Of a stretch of DNA of 64,000 nt, positions 47,131-57,839 are shown piece by piece (positions within the stretch are counted from its first letter, which is position 1; every line of letters begins with the position of its first letter). This stretch comes from Monodelphis domestica (taxonomy: Eukaryota > Chordata > Mammalia > Didelphimorphia > Didelphidae): contig NC_077231.1 of NCBI RefSeq assembly GCF_027887165.1, positions 126,932,987 through 126,996,986 of the forward strand, in the 5' to 3' direction. The notes beneath the pieces were generated by a model. That model did not search any database. It saw only the letters and a list, made by a program, of their open reading frames with translations, and was not told the DNA's origin. The position numbers were made by a program, and so were the translations under genes.

Positions 47131-47704
47131 CCATTATAACATGCAGCCATTCACTATTTGTGATGAACCTAATGAGAAAATTTGAAGGAGAAATTAATGA
47201 TTTCTTTGAGTTCTTCAACCCAGCCACCTAAGTGAGGAACTGCCTGAGCATTTGTAAATTTAGACTTTAGAATCAAGCACTCTGCCATCCTGGTGCACAA
47301 TGGGTTGCATATGGTGATTTGCAGCTACCGTATGGGATGAAACTCCTGCCTCAAGAGAAAGTTTGTCTTGTTCACTGTGGTTGTGGGAAGCAGATTGGTT
47401 GTTGAAGTGTTATTAGTAATGTGAATTACTTCTGGACAGCTTGAATTGAAAGATAATTTATTCTCTGTGAACTTCTAATTGCAGAAAAACAGTTCATTCA
47501 CTGCCACATTTGTCCATCTTGTTTGTTCCTCTCTTTTGGGTATGTTTGGCTGCAGATAATAAGACAGATCAGCCCAAACTGAAAAAGGAATAAAGCTCTG
47601 CACTCTTGGAGAGTTTATGGAATCTGATTTATATGGGGTTCCTTTTTCATTTGTGAAAGTTTTAAAGTTCAGGAAAGCGATAAACTCTATTTGATGGGCC
47701 AGAG
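47131..47704. other. No gene seen
   Basis: Unique sequence with no recognised repeat. Confidence 0.35.
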
Positions 47705-47820
47705 TTCATAGGATCATATATTTAAGAGCTGAAAGGTACCTCAGAGGTTATAGTTTTATCCCTTCATTTAACAGATGAGGAAACTGAGGCTTGGAGGTAT
47801 TAAGCAATATTGTAGAGAGA
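47705..47820 (-). mobile_element. CR1/L3- or MIR3-like fragment
   Basis: 'ggatcatatatttaagagct' followed by 'acctcagaggttatag' and 'gatgaggaaactgaggcttg', a common reversed SINE/LINE 3' motif also at 30962. Confidence 0.5.
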
Positions 47821-48165
47821 GAGCTCATAAGTAAGTCCAGTTTGCCCTATCTACATGAAAATAGAAAAAATGTACTAAATAAAGTAAAATTGCATGATAG
47901 AGTGGAGATGTCAGTGGACTTGGAGTCAGAATACCTAAAAGAAAGTCAAAATCCTACAGATATTATTGAGTAGTGAAGTGATATGGTAGTCAGAAATTTT
48001 AGGAAAAACATTTTGCCAGCTGTTTAGAGGATGGATCAGAGTAAAGAGAGATGAGATGGGGACATCAAATAAGTTTATTGTTGTGGTTCAGGTGAGAGGT
48101 GATGAGTCACTGAACTAGGAAGGAACCTATATGATTAGAGAGAGAGACTGTGATATATCAAAGAA

Positions 48166-48206
48166 ATGTTATATATATATGTATATACATATATATACTT
48201 ATATAT
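48166..48206. repeat. (TA)n microsatellite inside L2
   Basis: Alternating TA with a few GT/AC units. Confidence 0.9.
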
Positions 48207-49205
48207 AAAGAATAAGATTTATAGCTGATTGGATATGTGGGGTAAAAAAGTAAGGAAACAGGAAAAACATTCAAGCTTGAGAAAATGGGTGACTAAAATG
48301 ATGATGATACCTTTTATAGAAATAAGAAAGTTTCAAAGAAGAGAATATTGGAGGGGAGAAGTAATGACCTCTATTTTTGTTGAGTTTGAGATGCCTACAA
48401 GAAATATTGTTAGAATGTCCAGTACACAGTTGGTGATATGGGAACTGATGCTCACAAGACAGATTACAGGTCTAAAGATCAGAGGTGACAATTGATCTCA
48501 TGGGAGCTGATGAGGTCAAGTGAGAGCATGTGGGAAGAAAATGTCTAAGAGAACACAGAACTGAGCTTTGAGGAACACTTACATGGATGAAGATTTTCCA
48601 AAGGAAACTTAGGAGTGACCAGACAAGTAGAAAGAAAATCAAGTGAGAAGTATAACAAAGACAGACAAGGAGGAGAGGTATCTCCTCTATCAATATTCGA
48701 TTGTATCAAAATTCGATACTATCAATAGTATCAAATGGGTCAGGGAGGTTGAGAAGGGTAATGACTGTGGAAAAGATATTAGACTTAGCAATTAAGAGGT
48801 CATTGGTAAATTAGGGAAAATAACTTCAGTTAAGAGATGAGGTTGAAAGCAAAAACACCTAGGGTTTGGAAGGGAATGAGAGATTAAGCAGTAGTATTAA
48901 ATATAGATGGATTGTCCAAGAATTTTAGTTGAAAAGAAAAGATATATATGAGAATATAGTGCTAGTGAGGACAGAAAGATCAAGTGAGAATTTGTATAAG
49001 GATGGGAGAGATGTGGGTATATCTATAGATAAGAGGGAAGGAGCCAGTAGACAGCAGACAGGAAAATTGAACATTAGAGTAGAGAGGATAGTGGAATCAA
49101 TATTGTGGAGAAAGTGGGAGAGAATCAAAGGGAAATGTAATGATTTTCATTTATCAAAAAGGACCATTTTCATTAGAGTGTGGAGTGATGGAGAACACAG
49201 TAGGG

Positions 49206-49434
49206 CATTGATGGCGAACATTTTTAAGACTATGTACCCAAACTGCATTTTTAAGCTGTCTTTGAGCACCCCCTCCCCCATTACCTTAGACAGTGGAAGA
49301 AGGAAGTGCTTGCATTTGGCTGCTGGACTGAGGGACAGGGCATGTGAAAAATGTCCTCAGCTACTGTGGAGAGGGGGAATGAGCAATCCCCTCTGGCATG
49401 CCTGGACACCTGTGCCATGCCTTTGCCAGCATGG
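49206..49434. mobile_element. hAT MITE inside L2, 8-bp duplication with one mismatch
   Basis: A 229-bp element, GC-richer than its surroundings. The left end is 'cattgatggcgaaca' and the right end 'tttgccagcatgg', imperfect inverted ends of the same type as the 31658-32610 element. Flanks are 'cagtaggg' (49198-49205) and 'tagtaggg' (49435-49442). No coding capacity. Confidence 0.75.
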
Positions 49435-50039
49435 TAGTAGGGGAATGAAAGTAAAGCTGAGAAGTTAGGAAGAAGATGTGCCATGCCACCCTCATAAAGA
49501 AAAGGCTTGATTTGGAATAATTGATTTAATGATGGAGATAAGGGATCAATTAGGGAAGAAGAGAAAGATTACTTTGTGGCAAGTAATATCCAAAAGGTAG
49601 TGGGATGTGGTGAAAGAATTTATAAAGGTTTTGAAGAGTAGAGCACAGTATGGAATTGAACTATTTAATGATAAAGTTGAGATTGGGAAATAAGGAAAGT
49701 AAAGCTAGAGCCTATGAAAGCATTGAGTGAAGAAGATATTGGTGTTTTAGATGAGGATGACAAATAGGTTTTAGATGTCTAAGGTACGTAGGGAGAGATG
49801 GAATGCTAGGAGATTATATTATAAAAGAATTTTATTATATTTTTATGTTCAAAGCAAGATACATTTTCTTTATATTTAGACATATCCACAGTCAATTGTT
49901 TTAATGCCACAAAAGTATGAGGTGTCACATATGGAAAGAGTAAAGATAAATCAATCAAGTATAGCTGAGTCCTTCCACATAACCCCTTCACAAAGATCAA
50001 GAAAATATGCCCTACCATGCTAGTCAAGAAATTTAAGAC

Positions 50040-51827
50040 AAAAATTACAGTGAGTTATTTTTCAGCCCATGCTGGCATAGAGAGATAGAGATAGATGTCT
50101 TTCAAGACCAGGTACAGGGTCTAGTTGGGAGCAGCTGCTTGGAGGCTTCCAATGAGGAAAACTGAACCAGGGCAAGAAGAGGTCCCAGGTCAGGTACAGA
50201 AGAGCCTGACACTGTACAGGGAGCAGGAATAGGTCCTTGTAGCTCTGTTAATTCCTATTAATTGTTGGGTCACAGATCCACTGTGGATTGAGAAAGAGAC
50301 CAGTGTGTAGGGCTGGCAAGGTGAGGCAAATCAACAGTTGAAGAACTCTAGGCTGTGTTTTGTTTAAGGAAAAAGAATAGAGGCTAGTCATTGCTGTATG
50401 GCTCTGACTTGGCAACTGAGCATGTTCTCAGATCCAGCACTCAACCCAGTCTGAAGTTTGCAGCAGAATAATAACAAAATAAAACAAAACAGAAAAACAA
50501 ATACTCTAGTATTTGCATAGTGCTTTAACATTTGCAAGGTGCTTATGTTTTTTCATTTGATAGCAAGGGCAGGAAGATTAAAGGAAAACCTGCAATTCTA
50601 TCATTCTGAGCTTCTAGACCTTTCTAGCTGATTGATGGTGACTGAATCCAACATCAGTCTACTAGAACTCTAACTAGTTGCAAACTTATAGGTGTGTTGC
50701 TCAGACTCAAATCCATGTCAAGAACTTATACATCTAAGGCCAGGAGGGTGTTGATCAGGCCATTTCAGTTACAATGAAAGCTTACAGATCCATAGGCCTG
50801 AGCTATCCTAGAACTTGGAATAGCACAAGATTTGGTGAAAGTAGCAGCAAGATCCAAGAGGACACAAAAGAAGACCAAGCACTATTAATCCATTCCCCCT
50901 AGAAGGACACAGACATTAACATAAAGTCTGAAATCAGGTATTAAGGCTAGAAAGATGATCAAGCAAAGAAAGAAACAAAAGAATCTCACTATAAAAAGCT
51001 AATATAACAGTAGGGATGCTTAAGATACAATTCAGAAGAGAATAATTCTCCAAAAAACAAATTAAACTTCAAAGAAAAATACAGTCACAGGCTGCTCAAT
51101 GAATATTCTTGGAATGAAGCAATAGTTAAATAAAAGAACTGAAAATGATTTTATAAATGAAATAAAGATGAAATAATTGGAAAAGATTTGAATGTGTGAA
51201 GGGGAAAAGCAGAAAAGAAATGAAAACTATGGAAGAAAGAATTAGAAAGAGAATTAACACCTTGGCCCAAGAGTTAAGGACTTCTTGAAAATCAGAGTGG
51301 ACCAAATATAAGTTAATGATTCCTTGAAGCAACAATAAATATTAGAGCAAAGGTAAAAGACTGAAAAAAGGAATAAAGTGTAATGCATAAACAAAAATTT
51401 GACCTGAAAAACAGGTGGCAAGGAGATCATTTAAGAATCACTCAGGACCCAAAAGTCATGACCAAAAGTAGATCATAGAAATAGTTCTTAAAAAGATATG
51501 AAAAAATGTCCTGATAGTTTAGAACCAAAGTGTAAAGTGGAAATAGAGGACACTAGAGTTATATTTCTAAAAGAACCCCTAAAATGAAAATTCCCAGAAA
51601 CATCATAGTTAAAATTCAAAGCTTCCTGGTCAAAGAAAAAAATACTGTAAACAATCAGAAAAAAACACTTCACATTCTGAGGAGCCACAGTTAGGATCAC
51701 ACACAATTTAGCAGTTACTACTATGAAGGATCAGAGAGCTTAGAATATGATTTTTCTAGATGGCAAAAGATATAGGCTTAAGACCAAGAATAATTCATCC
51801 AGCAAAACTGAGTAAAATCCTCTAGGG
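50040..51827 (+). mobile_element. L1 5' UTR plus ORF1 (L1 5' half or HAL1)
   Basis: 50090-50460 fits marsupial L1 5' UTR text ('gtacagggagcaggaatagg', 'gatccactgtggattgagaa', 'ctggcaactgagcatgttct'). 51000-51827 follows the ORF1 RNA-binding and C-terminal region ('aaaatgtcctgatagtttag', 'agaccaagaataattcatcc', 'agcaaaactgagtaaaatcc'). No ORF2 follows. HAL1 elements are known to lack ORF2, so this may be one; loss of the 3' half by the next insertion is the alternative. All frames are broken. Confidence 0.6.
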
Positions 51828-52270
51828 CAGTGGTGTCAAACTCAAATAGAAACAGGGGACACTAAGCCATATCTAAGTATTTCTATTGCTACAACTTGAC
51901 TTATAAAACCACATATTAATATCATATATGAAATTGTATTTTCATTTATTTTCTTAAGTATAAATGAATCATTAATAAAACAAAGGAATCCCAAGTATTC
52001 TTGATTAAAAGACAAGTACTGTATAGAAACTGTGAAGTACAAATATAGGTAAATATAGGAAGATAAATATGTGAAGGTAAATATGAGTAAGTAGTCATAA
52101 GGAACTAAACTAATATAGTTTACATTCTAATATGGTAAAATAATACATATTTCGCCTAAAAACTCTCTCATTAGGTATACTAAAAGATTGTCTTCTAAGA
52201 AAAGTGTCTAGGAATTCTTTTTACATTTTGATTACTGGAGTGAGAGAAGTGTGGAGAAATCAACTTGCAT
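51828..52270 (+). mobile_element. hAT-type element, right end not found
   Basis: Begins 'cagtggtgtcaaactcaaat' after the 8 bases 'ctctaggg', and continues 'acttataaaaccacatatta'. This start recurs in mammalian and marsupial genomes as a hAT terminus. The far end and second duplication are not visible. Confidence 0.5.
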
Positions 52271-52299
52271 AATTTAGGGGCACAAATAGAGTACTATAC

Positions 52300-52815
52300 A
52301 AACAAGGCAGAAACTCCATTATCTTATTATCTACAAGATCACATGTAAAATCCTTGTTTTAAGTCTTCATAACCTGTCCCTCCCTACCCTTCCAGAATTT
52401 TTACACCTTACATTGGATACTTCCCCCAACCTCTCTTTTCTACCACATACCGTTTTTGAAATGGATGTTCCATCTCCCAACTCTAGGCATTTCTATATGT
52501 TATTCCCCATATTTGAAATCCTTTTCTCCCCCATCTCCTCCTCCAGGCTTTCCTGATTTTCTTCACATTCCAACAACAACCTCACCTTTTATGGGAAGCT
52601 TTTTCCATTTCCCCTTAATTCTAGAACTTTCCCTGTTTATTGTTAATTTATACTGTATTTTGCTTGTTTGCACATAAGCAGTTTGCATGTTGTCTCCCCC
52701 ATTAAATTGTGCCCTCCTTGAGAGTAAGGATTGCCTTTTGCTTTTCTTTGTATTCCAATTCTTAGCACAGTGTCTGGTACATAAATGGCACTTAATACAT
52801 TTTATTGACATAATG
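52300..52815 (+). mobile_element. L2-type LINE, 3' end
   Basis: L2 3' order: 'tgtaaaatccttgttttaag', 'gcatttctatatgttattcc', 'atgggaagctttttccattt', 'attaaattgtgccctccttg', 'agcacagtgtctggtacata', 'cttaatacattttattgaca'. The minus-strand frame at 52563-52811 is a shadow. Confidence 0.75.
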
Positions 52816-53344
52816 ACTTAAGAGGGAAACAAGAAAGAAAGGGGAGAAAGGAGAGGAAGAAAATAAAAGGGAGGGCAAATCAAGGGATGGAGTAGTCACA
52901 AGAACAAACTCCAGCTATGGATATTGGATCAGAAAGAGGAAAGAAAAGAAAGAAAAGATAAAATTCTATAATTAGGCTCTGGAGGGAAAGAGAAGAGCAG
53001 AGAAGCAGATAATTCATAAAACCTGGAGTACTGACCTTGCGCACACTACTTCTCTCTCACCAACTTTCCCTTCATTTGTATAAAGAAAGGGTTGGAAACT
53101 ATAATCAATGCAATGATTCAAGAATCTACCTTACTCTATCAGTCACCTGACAAAGAGGTGATAGACTCAAGGAGCAGACTGAGACATATATATTTATTTG
53201 GATGAGGTCGATTTAGAAATATATTTTGCTTTACTGTGCATAGAATATAAAATCTGATACTGCTTCCATTTCTTCTCCCTCTATTTACCAGGAAATGAGA
53301 AGTCTAGTTGCCATGTTTGTTTTTTTTTGTAGAATGGAGGTTTT
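52816..53344. other. No gene seen
   Basis: Purine-rich patch at 52820-53000, then a stretch at 53150-53300 that resembles an L1 3' UTR ('caaagaggtgatagactcaa', compare 56205). Not enough to fix boundaries. Confidence 0.35.
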
Positions 53345-53427
53345 TATTTTTATTTTATTTTTTAAAAGTTTTATTTAGTCAATGTAGAACATTATTCCTT
53401 GGTTACAAGAGCCATATTCTTAAGCTT
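53345..53427 (-). mobile_element. L1 3' tail, short
   Basis: 'aaaagttttatttagtcaat' followed by 'attccttggttacaagagcc' resembles the reversed L1 3' end at 8041-8110 ('catggttacaagattcattt'). A possible T-rich tail lies at 53345-53360. Confidence 0.5.
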
Positions 53428-54625
53428 CAAACCATCTTTACTCTCTCTTCTTTTGCCTTCATCATGAGTCATCTTAATTCTCGTTCAGTTTCTCTTATCA
53501 GAGTGGTGTCATCTACATATCTGATGATGTTGACACTTCCCCTGGTAATGTAAATTCCAGCTTTTGATTCACCTAGCCTGACATTAGTATGATGTATGTT
53601 GCAATAAGTTAAATAAATATGGTGACAATATGCAGCCTTGTTCTATTCTTTTCCCAATTTTCTTCAGTTGGTCCATGTTTGGTTCTAATTGTTGTTTGCT
53701 GACACTCATATAGGTTTCTTGGGGAAAGTAAGATGATTTGGTAATCCCATCTCTTTGAGAATTTGACACATTTTGTTGTGATCTACATAAAGACATTAAG
53801 TGTAGTCAATGAAGCAGAAGTAGAGGCTTTTCTGGAACTCCCTTTCTCCACAATCCAGGGAATATTGTCAATATAGTATTTAGTTCCTTTCCCTCTTCAA
53901 ATAACAGCCTGCATTTCTGATAATTTTCAGCTCACTTATTGCTAAAGACTGGCTTGCAGCATTTTGTGCGCAATCTTGCTGCCATGTAAATGAGTGTAAT
54001 TGTTCAGTAATTTGTACATTCTTTGGCATTGCCCTTTTTTTGGGATTGAGATTTAAGTTGATCTTTTCCTATCCAGTGGGCACTTTTGAGTTTTCCAAAT
54101 TTTCTAATATATTGAAGGCATTATTTTAATAGGATGTTCTTTTAGGATTTTAAATAGCTCAGCTTGAATTCCATCCCCTCCATTAGATTTGTTGTTAGCT
54201 TCCTAAAAACTTCCTAAAGCCCACTTGACTTCATTCTACAGGATTTATGGTTCTAGATCATAATTATACTATTGCAATTATCAATGATATTAAGATCTGT
54301 CTTATATAATTCTGTATATTTTTGTCACCTCTTTTTAATCTCTTTTGTTTTTGTTAAACCCCTATAATTATTGTCTTTTATTATGCCCATTTTTGCCTGA
54401 AAAGTTCCCTCGATATCTCTGATTTTCTCAGAGATCTTTTCTTTTTTTCATTCTATTTGTTCTCTTATGTTTCTTTGCATTGCTCATTTAAGAAAGCTTT
54501 CTTATCTCTCTTTGCTAATCTCTGAAATTCTGCATTCAGTTGAGTATATATTTTCCTTTCTTCTTTCCTCAGCTAATTGTAGAGTCTCATCAGTTAGCCA
54601 TTTTGCTTTCTTGCTCTTTTTTGGG
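53428..54625 (-). mobile_element. RTE/BovB-type LINE fragment
   Basis: On the minus strand the RT reads EQGCILSPYLFNL (motif B, at about 53584-53660) and then YVDDTTL (motif C; 'gtggtgtcatctacatatct' at about 53503-53522). The order and spacing fit BovB/RTE ('GVRQGCILSPCLFNLY...YADDTTL'). Upstream RT sequence runs to about 54200 and 5' coding text to 54625. Many breaks; much older than the GC-rich LINE at 24741. Confidence 0.8.
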
Positions 54626-54863
54626 AGAGGATTTTTTTGTTGTTGTTGCCAGTTATTTATAGACATAGAAAAAAATGTTTCAAATTACTAAATAGAGAAA
54701 TGCAGATTAAACTAAATCTGGGGTTCTATCTCATACTCATAAATTGGAAAGGCTGAAAAAAATGGAAAATGACAAATGTTGGAGGGACTATGGGAAAACA
54801 GGAACACTATTGCATTGTTAAGTTGAGCTGTGAATTGGTCCAGCCATTCTGGAAAGCAATTTC

Positions 54864-55593
54864 TTTTTTTTTTTTTAAATATATTTTATTTGATCATTTC
54901 CAAGCATTATTCGTTAAAGACATAGATAATTTTCTTTTCCTCCCCCCCCCACCCCCCATAGCCAACGCGTAAGTCCACTGGGCATTAGATGTTTTCTTGA
55001 TTTGAACCCATTGCTTTGTTGATAGTATTTGCATTAGAGTGTTCATTTAGAGTTTATCCTGTCATGTCCCCTCAACCTCTGTATTCAGGCAGTTGCTTTT
55101 TCTCGGTGTTTCCACTCCCATAGTTTATCCTTTGCTTATGAATGGTGTTTTTTTCTCCTGGATCCCTGCAAGTTGTTTAGGGACATTACACCGCCACTAA
55201 TGGAGAAGTCCATTACATTCGATTATACCACAGTGTATTAGTCTCTGTGTACAATGTTCTCCTGGTTCTGTTCCTCTCGCTCTGCATCACTTCCTGGAGG
55301 TTGTTCCAGTCTCCATGGAACTTCTCCACTTTATTATTCCTTTTAGCACAATAGTATTCCATCACCAACATATACCACAGTTTGTTCAGCCATTCCCCAA
55401 TTGATGGGCATCCCCTCGTTTTCCAGTTTTGGGCCACCACAAAGAGCGCAGCTATGAATATTTTTGTACAAGTCTTTGTGTCCATTATCTCTTTGGGGTA
55501 CAGACCCAGCAGTGCTATGGCTGGGTCAAAGGGTAGATATTCTTTTGTTGCTCTTTGGGCATAGTTCCAAATTGCCCTCCAGAATGGTTGGAT
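54864..55593 (-). mobile_element. Young L1, ORF2 C-terminus plus 3' UTR, 19-bp duplication
   Basis: The poly(T) start at 54864 is the L1 tail. On the minus strand an open frame (55213-55614) encodes the ORF2 C-terminus: PFDPAIALLGLYPKEI, IFIAALFVVAQNWK, SIGEWLNKLWYMLVMEYYC. The duplication 'cattctggaaagcaatttc' is perfect at 54845-54863 and 55594-55612. Closely related to 8369-9048. 5'-truncated, so not able to move. Confidence 0.95.
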
Positions 55594-55650
55594 CATTCTG
55601 GAAAGCAATTTCATACTGTGTCCCCTAAATTATTAAAGTCTAAGTGTCCT

Positions 55651-55734
55651 CTCTCTCTCTCTCTCTCTCTCTCTCATTCTCTCTCTCTCTCTCTCATTCT
55701 CTCTCTCTCTCTCTCATTCTCTCTCTCTCTCTCT

Positions 55735-55812
<78 letters not shown>
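55651..55812. repeat. Compound (TC)n/(TA)n microsatellite with CATT interruptions
   Basis: A run of TC dinucleotides is broken at roughly 20-base spacing by 'cattc', then continues as pure TC and switches to (TA)n at about 55783. The RE-rich and SL-rich open frames here are repeat artefacts. Confidence 0.95.
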
Positions 55813-55814
<2 letters not shown>

Positions 55815-56370
55815 TAGGACTAAAAGGAAATATCCAAAAGAAGAAAAAGAAGAAGGGTAAAGATACATACTCACATATGCATATCATCTCTCTATTTGAG
55901 GGGATAAATAACTGGAATCTAAAGGAATGATTAACATTTGGGGAATGAGTGAACAAATTATTGTATATTCATATAATGGAACATCTTTGTAGTATAAGAA
56001 ATTATGAAAATGATGGCTTTTAGAGAAACCTGGTGAAACTTTGGGAACTGATGCAAAGTAAAATGAGTGAAACCAGTAGAATGAGTTATACAATAACCAC
56101 AAAATTGTAAAGACAAACAATTTTGAGACTTATGAATGCTGATTAATGTAATGACAAACCAAGATTCCAGAAGAGGAAAGATGAAAAATACTATCCACTT
56201 CCTAACAGAGAGATGATAGACTCAAAATATAGAATGAAACATAACTTTTTTATATGCCTAAAGTGTGAATTTGTTTTGTTCAACAACACATTTTTCATGT
56301 AAGAGTTTTATTTTTTGTTTTTCCTGAAGGGTAGAGGAGAAAAAAAACTTGTTAATTGAAAAAAAATTAA

Positions 56371-57710
56371 AGAAAGCAAACTTTAAAAAATTAAAAGGGT
56401 ATGGAAAAAAGATGTCATCAATTGAAGATAGAATTATCCTGGGTTAGTCCTATGCTCTTGGGTCACAGAAAATTCTTTTAGATATATTTTCTTTAAGGTC
56501 TCAGTTATTGACAAGAAGAGAACACAAAAATACTTCAGAGAAGACCTTATATTTTCAGTTTGGGTTTTTTCCCCTCTATGATAAAAAGAGTAAATGCCAG
56601 GAGGGATTAAGAACTCTTGCTACTGAGTAGTTGAAAAGAAATAGAGGAGCGAAGAGATCCAAAACTTTGCTTGCTACTGAGTATACTATAAAAAATACAG
56701 TATGAAACCCAGCAGGCTTCTACAAACAAAGCGTTCCTTTAAGTTAATTAGTATTATATAGAAAATGAACTCTTCTGCTTATTTACAAAGCTACAGATTT
56801 ATGTAAAGTAAAACCAATTATACTTAATGCCTAAACTATTCCAGGTGCTCAGTGACAGTGTTGCTAAGCACTGGAGATTAAACTACTCTTTGAAAATGTC
56901 TTGTTCTAAATAGAAGAATGCATAGTAGTTACATTTTTAGCTAATCATTAATATTGTAAATTTCAGGGTTTTTGCAGTTACTTTTGGTTAATAATTTCAG
57001 AGGTCATTGTATACTCTGAGAAAAACTAGAGGTTTAATATTTGTTTTTTGGCTACCTTCTACACAGTAATATATTACAGAAAGATGAATTGGAAAAAGAT
57101 TGAAGTCTCACTTGTTAGCAGTAAGATCTACTGAACAACTCTTATTAAAGGTCTGAGAGTATCTTGATTATTTGATTCCCTTTTTGAAACCAAAGTTTTG
57201 CAATGGTACTTCTGTAACAGAAAAATGTTGCAACAGGAGGGATTTGGTTAGTGTCTGGCTTCAAAATTAGTGATAAAAAAAGGAGGAAGAGGACCTGTAA
57301 AGTCCCAAGGAGAGTGTGAATAGCTCGTCACTTAACTTTAAAATAGAACTGGTTTGAGCAAAAGAAACACCTGGAATTTTATAGCAGTAGCTTGGCAAAA
57401 TGAATACACACACCATACCAAGTCAGATTTTACACATCTTTTGTTCCACAAATCTAGAATCTTTTATACGCACTCTAAAAGGCTTTATTACTGTGACAGT
57501 AATAGTAAACTTTTCCTATCTTGTGCTTAAATAGCAGATGCCATAGAATAAATGGTTACCCCCCTATTAACCCCCTGCAGAGTTCAGATTGGAAATCAGA
57601 GGTGGGTTATTTGGCTTTTCAGACATCACTTCACTGTAAAGGAGCCACTTTCTTTGCAGATGGCATAATCCAGATATCTAAAGCAGTATCACAGCAGCAG
57701 TGCAGACAGA
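56371..57710. other. No gene seen; mostly unique sequence
   Basis: No nameable transposon after 56400. An AT-rich 'cttaaatagc' box at 57527, about 185 bp before the ATG at 57711, could be a weak TATA-like element. The frame at 57521-57721 has no supporting features. Confidence 0.35.
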
Positions 57711-57839
57711 ATGAAGTTTAGCACTAGGGTTTCTCTTCCAGCCTCTCTGCTCTGCTTGGTGATCCTGCTCAGTCTTCTGGTCAGTCAATATAGTCATAAC
57801 CTTCTTTCTCTTTTTCCTTGGTTTGCATATTCTCATTAA
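57711..57839 (+). CDS. Candidate signal-peptide first exon or microprotein (hypothetical)
   Basis: A 42-codon frame in repeat-free sequence starts MKFSTRVSLP and runs into a hydrophobic core (ASLLCLVILLSLL, residues 11-23), the pattern of a secreted protein's signal peptide. The ATG has A at -3. A possible splice donor follows residue 23 (GT at 57780, 'gtcagt', a sub-optimal donor). Otherwise the frame ends at TAA 57837-57839. Secreted peptides such as chemokines often have a first exon of just this kind. I cannot match this one to a named gene and see no second exon in the window. A chance hydrophobic frame remains quite possible. Confidence 0.3.
   Translation: MKFSTRVSLPASLLCLVILLSLLVSQYSHNLLSLFPWFAYSH

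Larger units (their letters stand above)
47980..49890 (-). mobile_element. L2-type LINE, long copy spanning the RT region
   Basis: In reverse orientation, L2 ORF2 blocks come in order: 'ggttcaggtgagaggtgatg', 'gttgagtttgagatgcctac', 'catgggagctgatgaggtca', 'actgagctttgaggaacact', 'tatcaaatgggtcagggagg' (the region encoding the DLSxAFDTVDH-type motif A) and 'aagaggtcattggtaa'. Two inserts interrupt it: a TA microsatellite (48166-48206) and a hAT MITE (49206-49434). The plus-strand open frames on it (48229-48495, 48929-49468) are antisense chance frames. Confidence 0.65.
54648..56370 (+). mobile_element. Old L1, ORF2 C-terminal part and 3' UTR, split by a young L1
   Basis: 'gaaatgcagattaaactaaa' and 'gacaaatgttggagggacta' lead to 'cagccattctggaaagcaat' at 54841. 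The element resumes at 55594. The GEWLNK block is at 55939 ('catttggggaatgagtgaac'), and the 3' UTR ('aacagagagatgatagactc') runs to about 56370. A TC/TA microsatellite sits at 55651-55812. Confidence 0.75.

Noticed and set aside
48929-49468. 179-codon plus-strand frame
   Set aside because: Spans the antisense of an L2 and a hAT MITE; it cannot be a host exon.
55651-55783. CRISPR-like array of regular repeats and spacers
   Set aside because: Units are TC dinucleotides with short CATT breaks, in a mammalian context; a compound microsatellite explains it.
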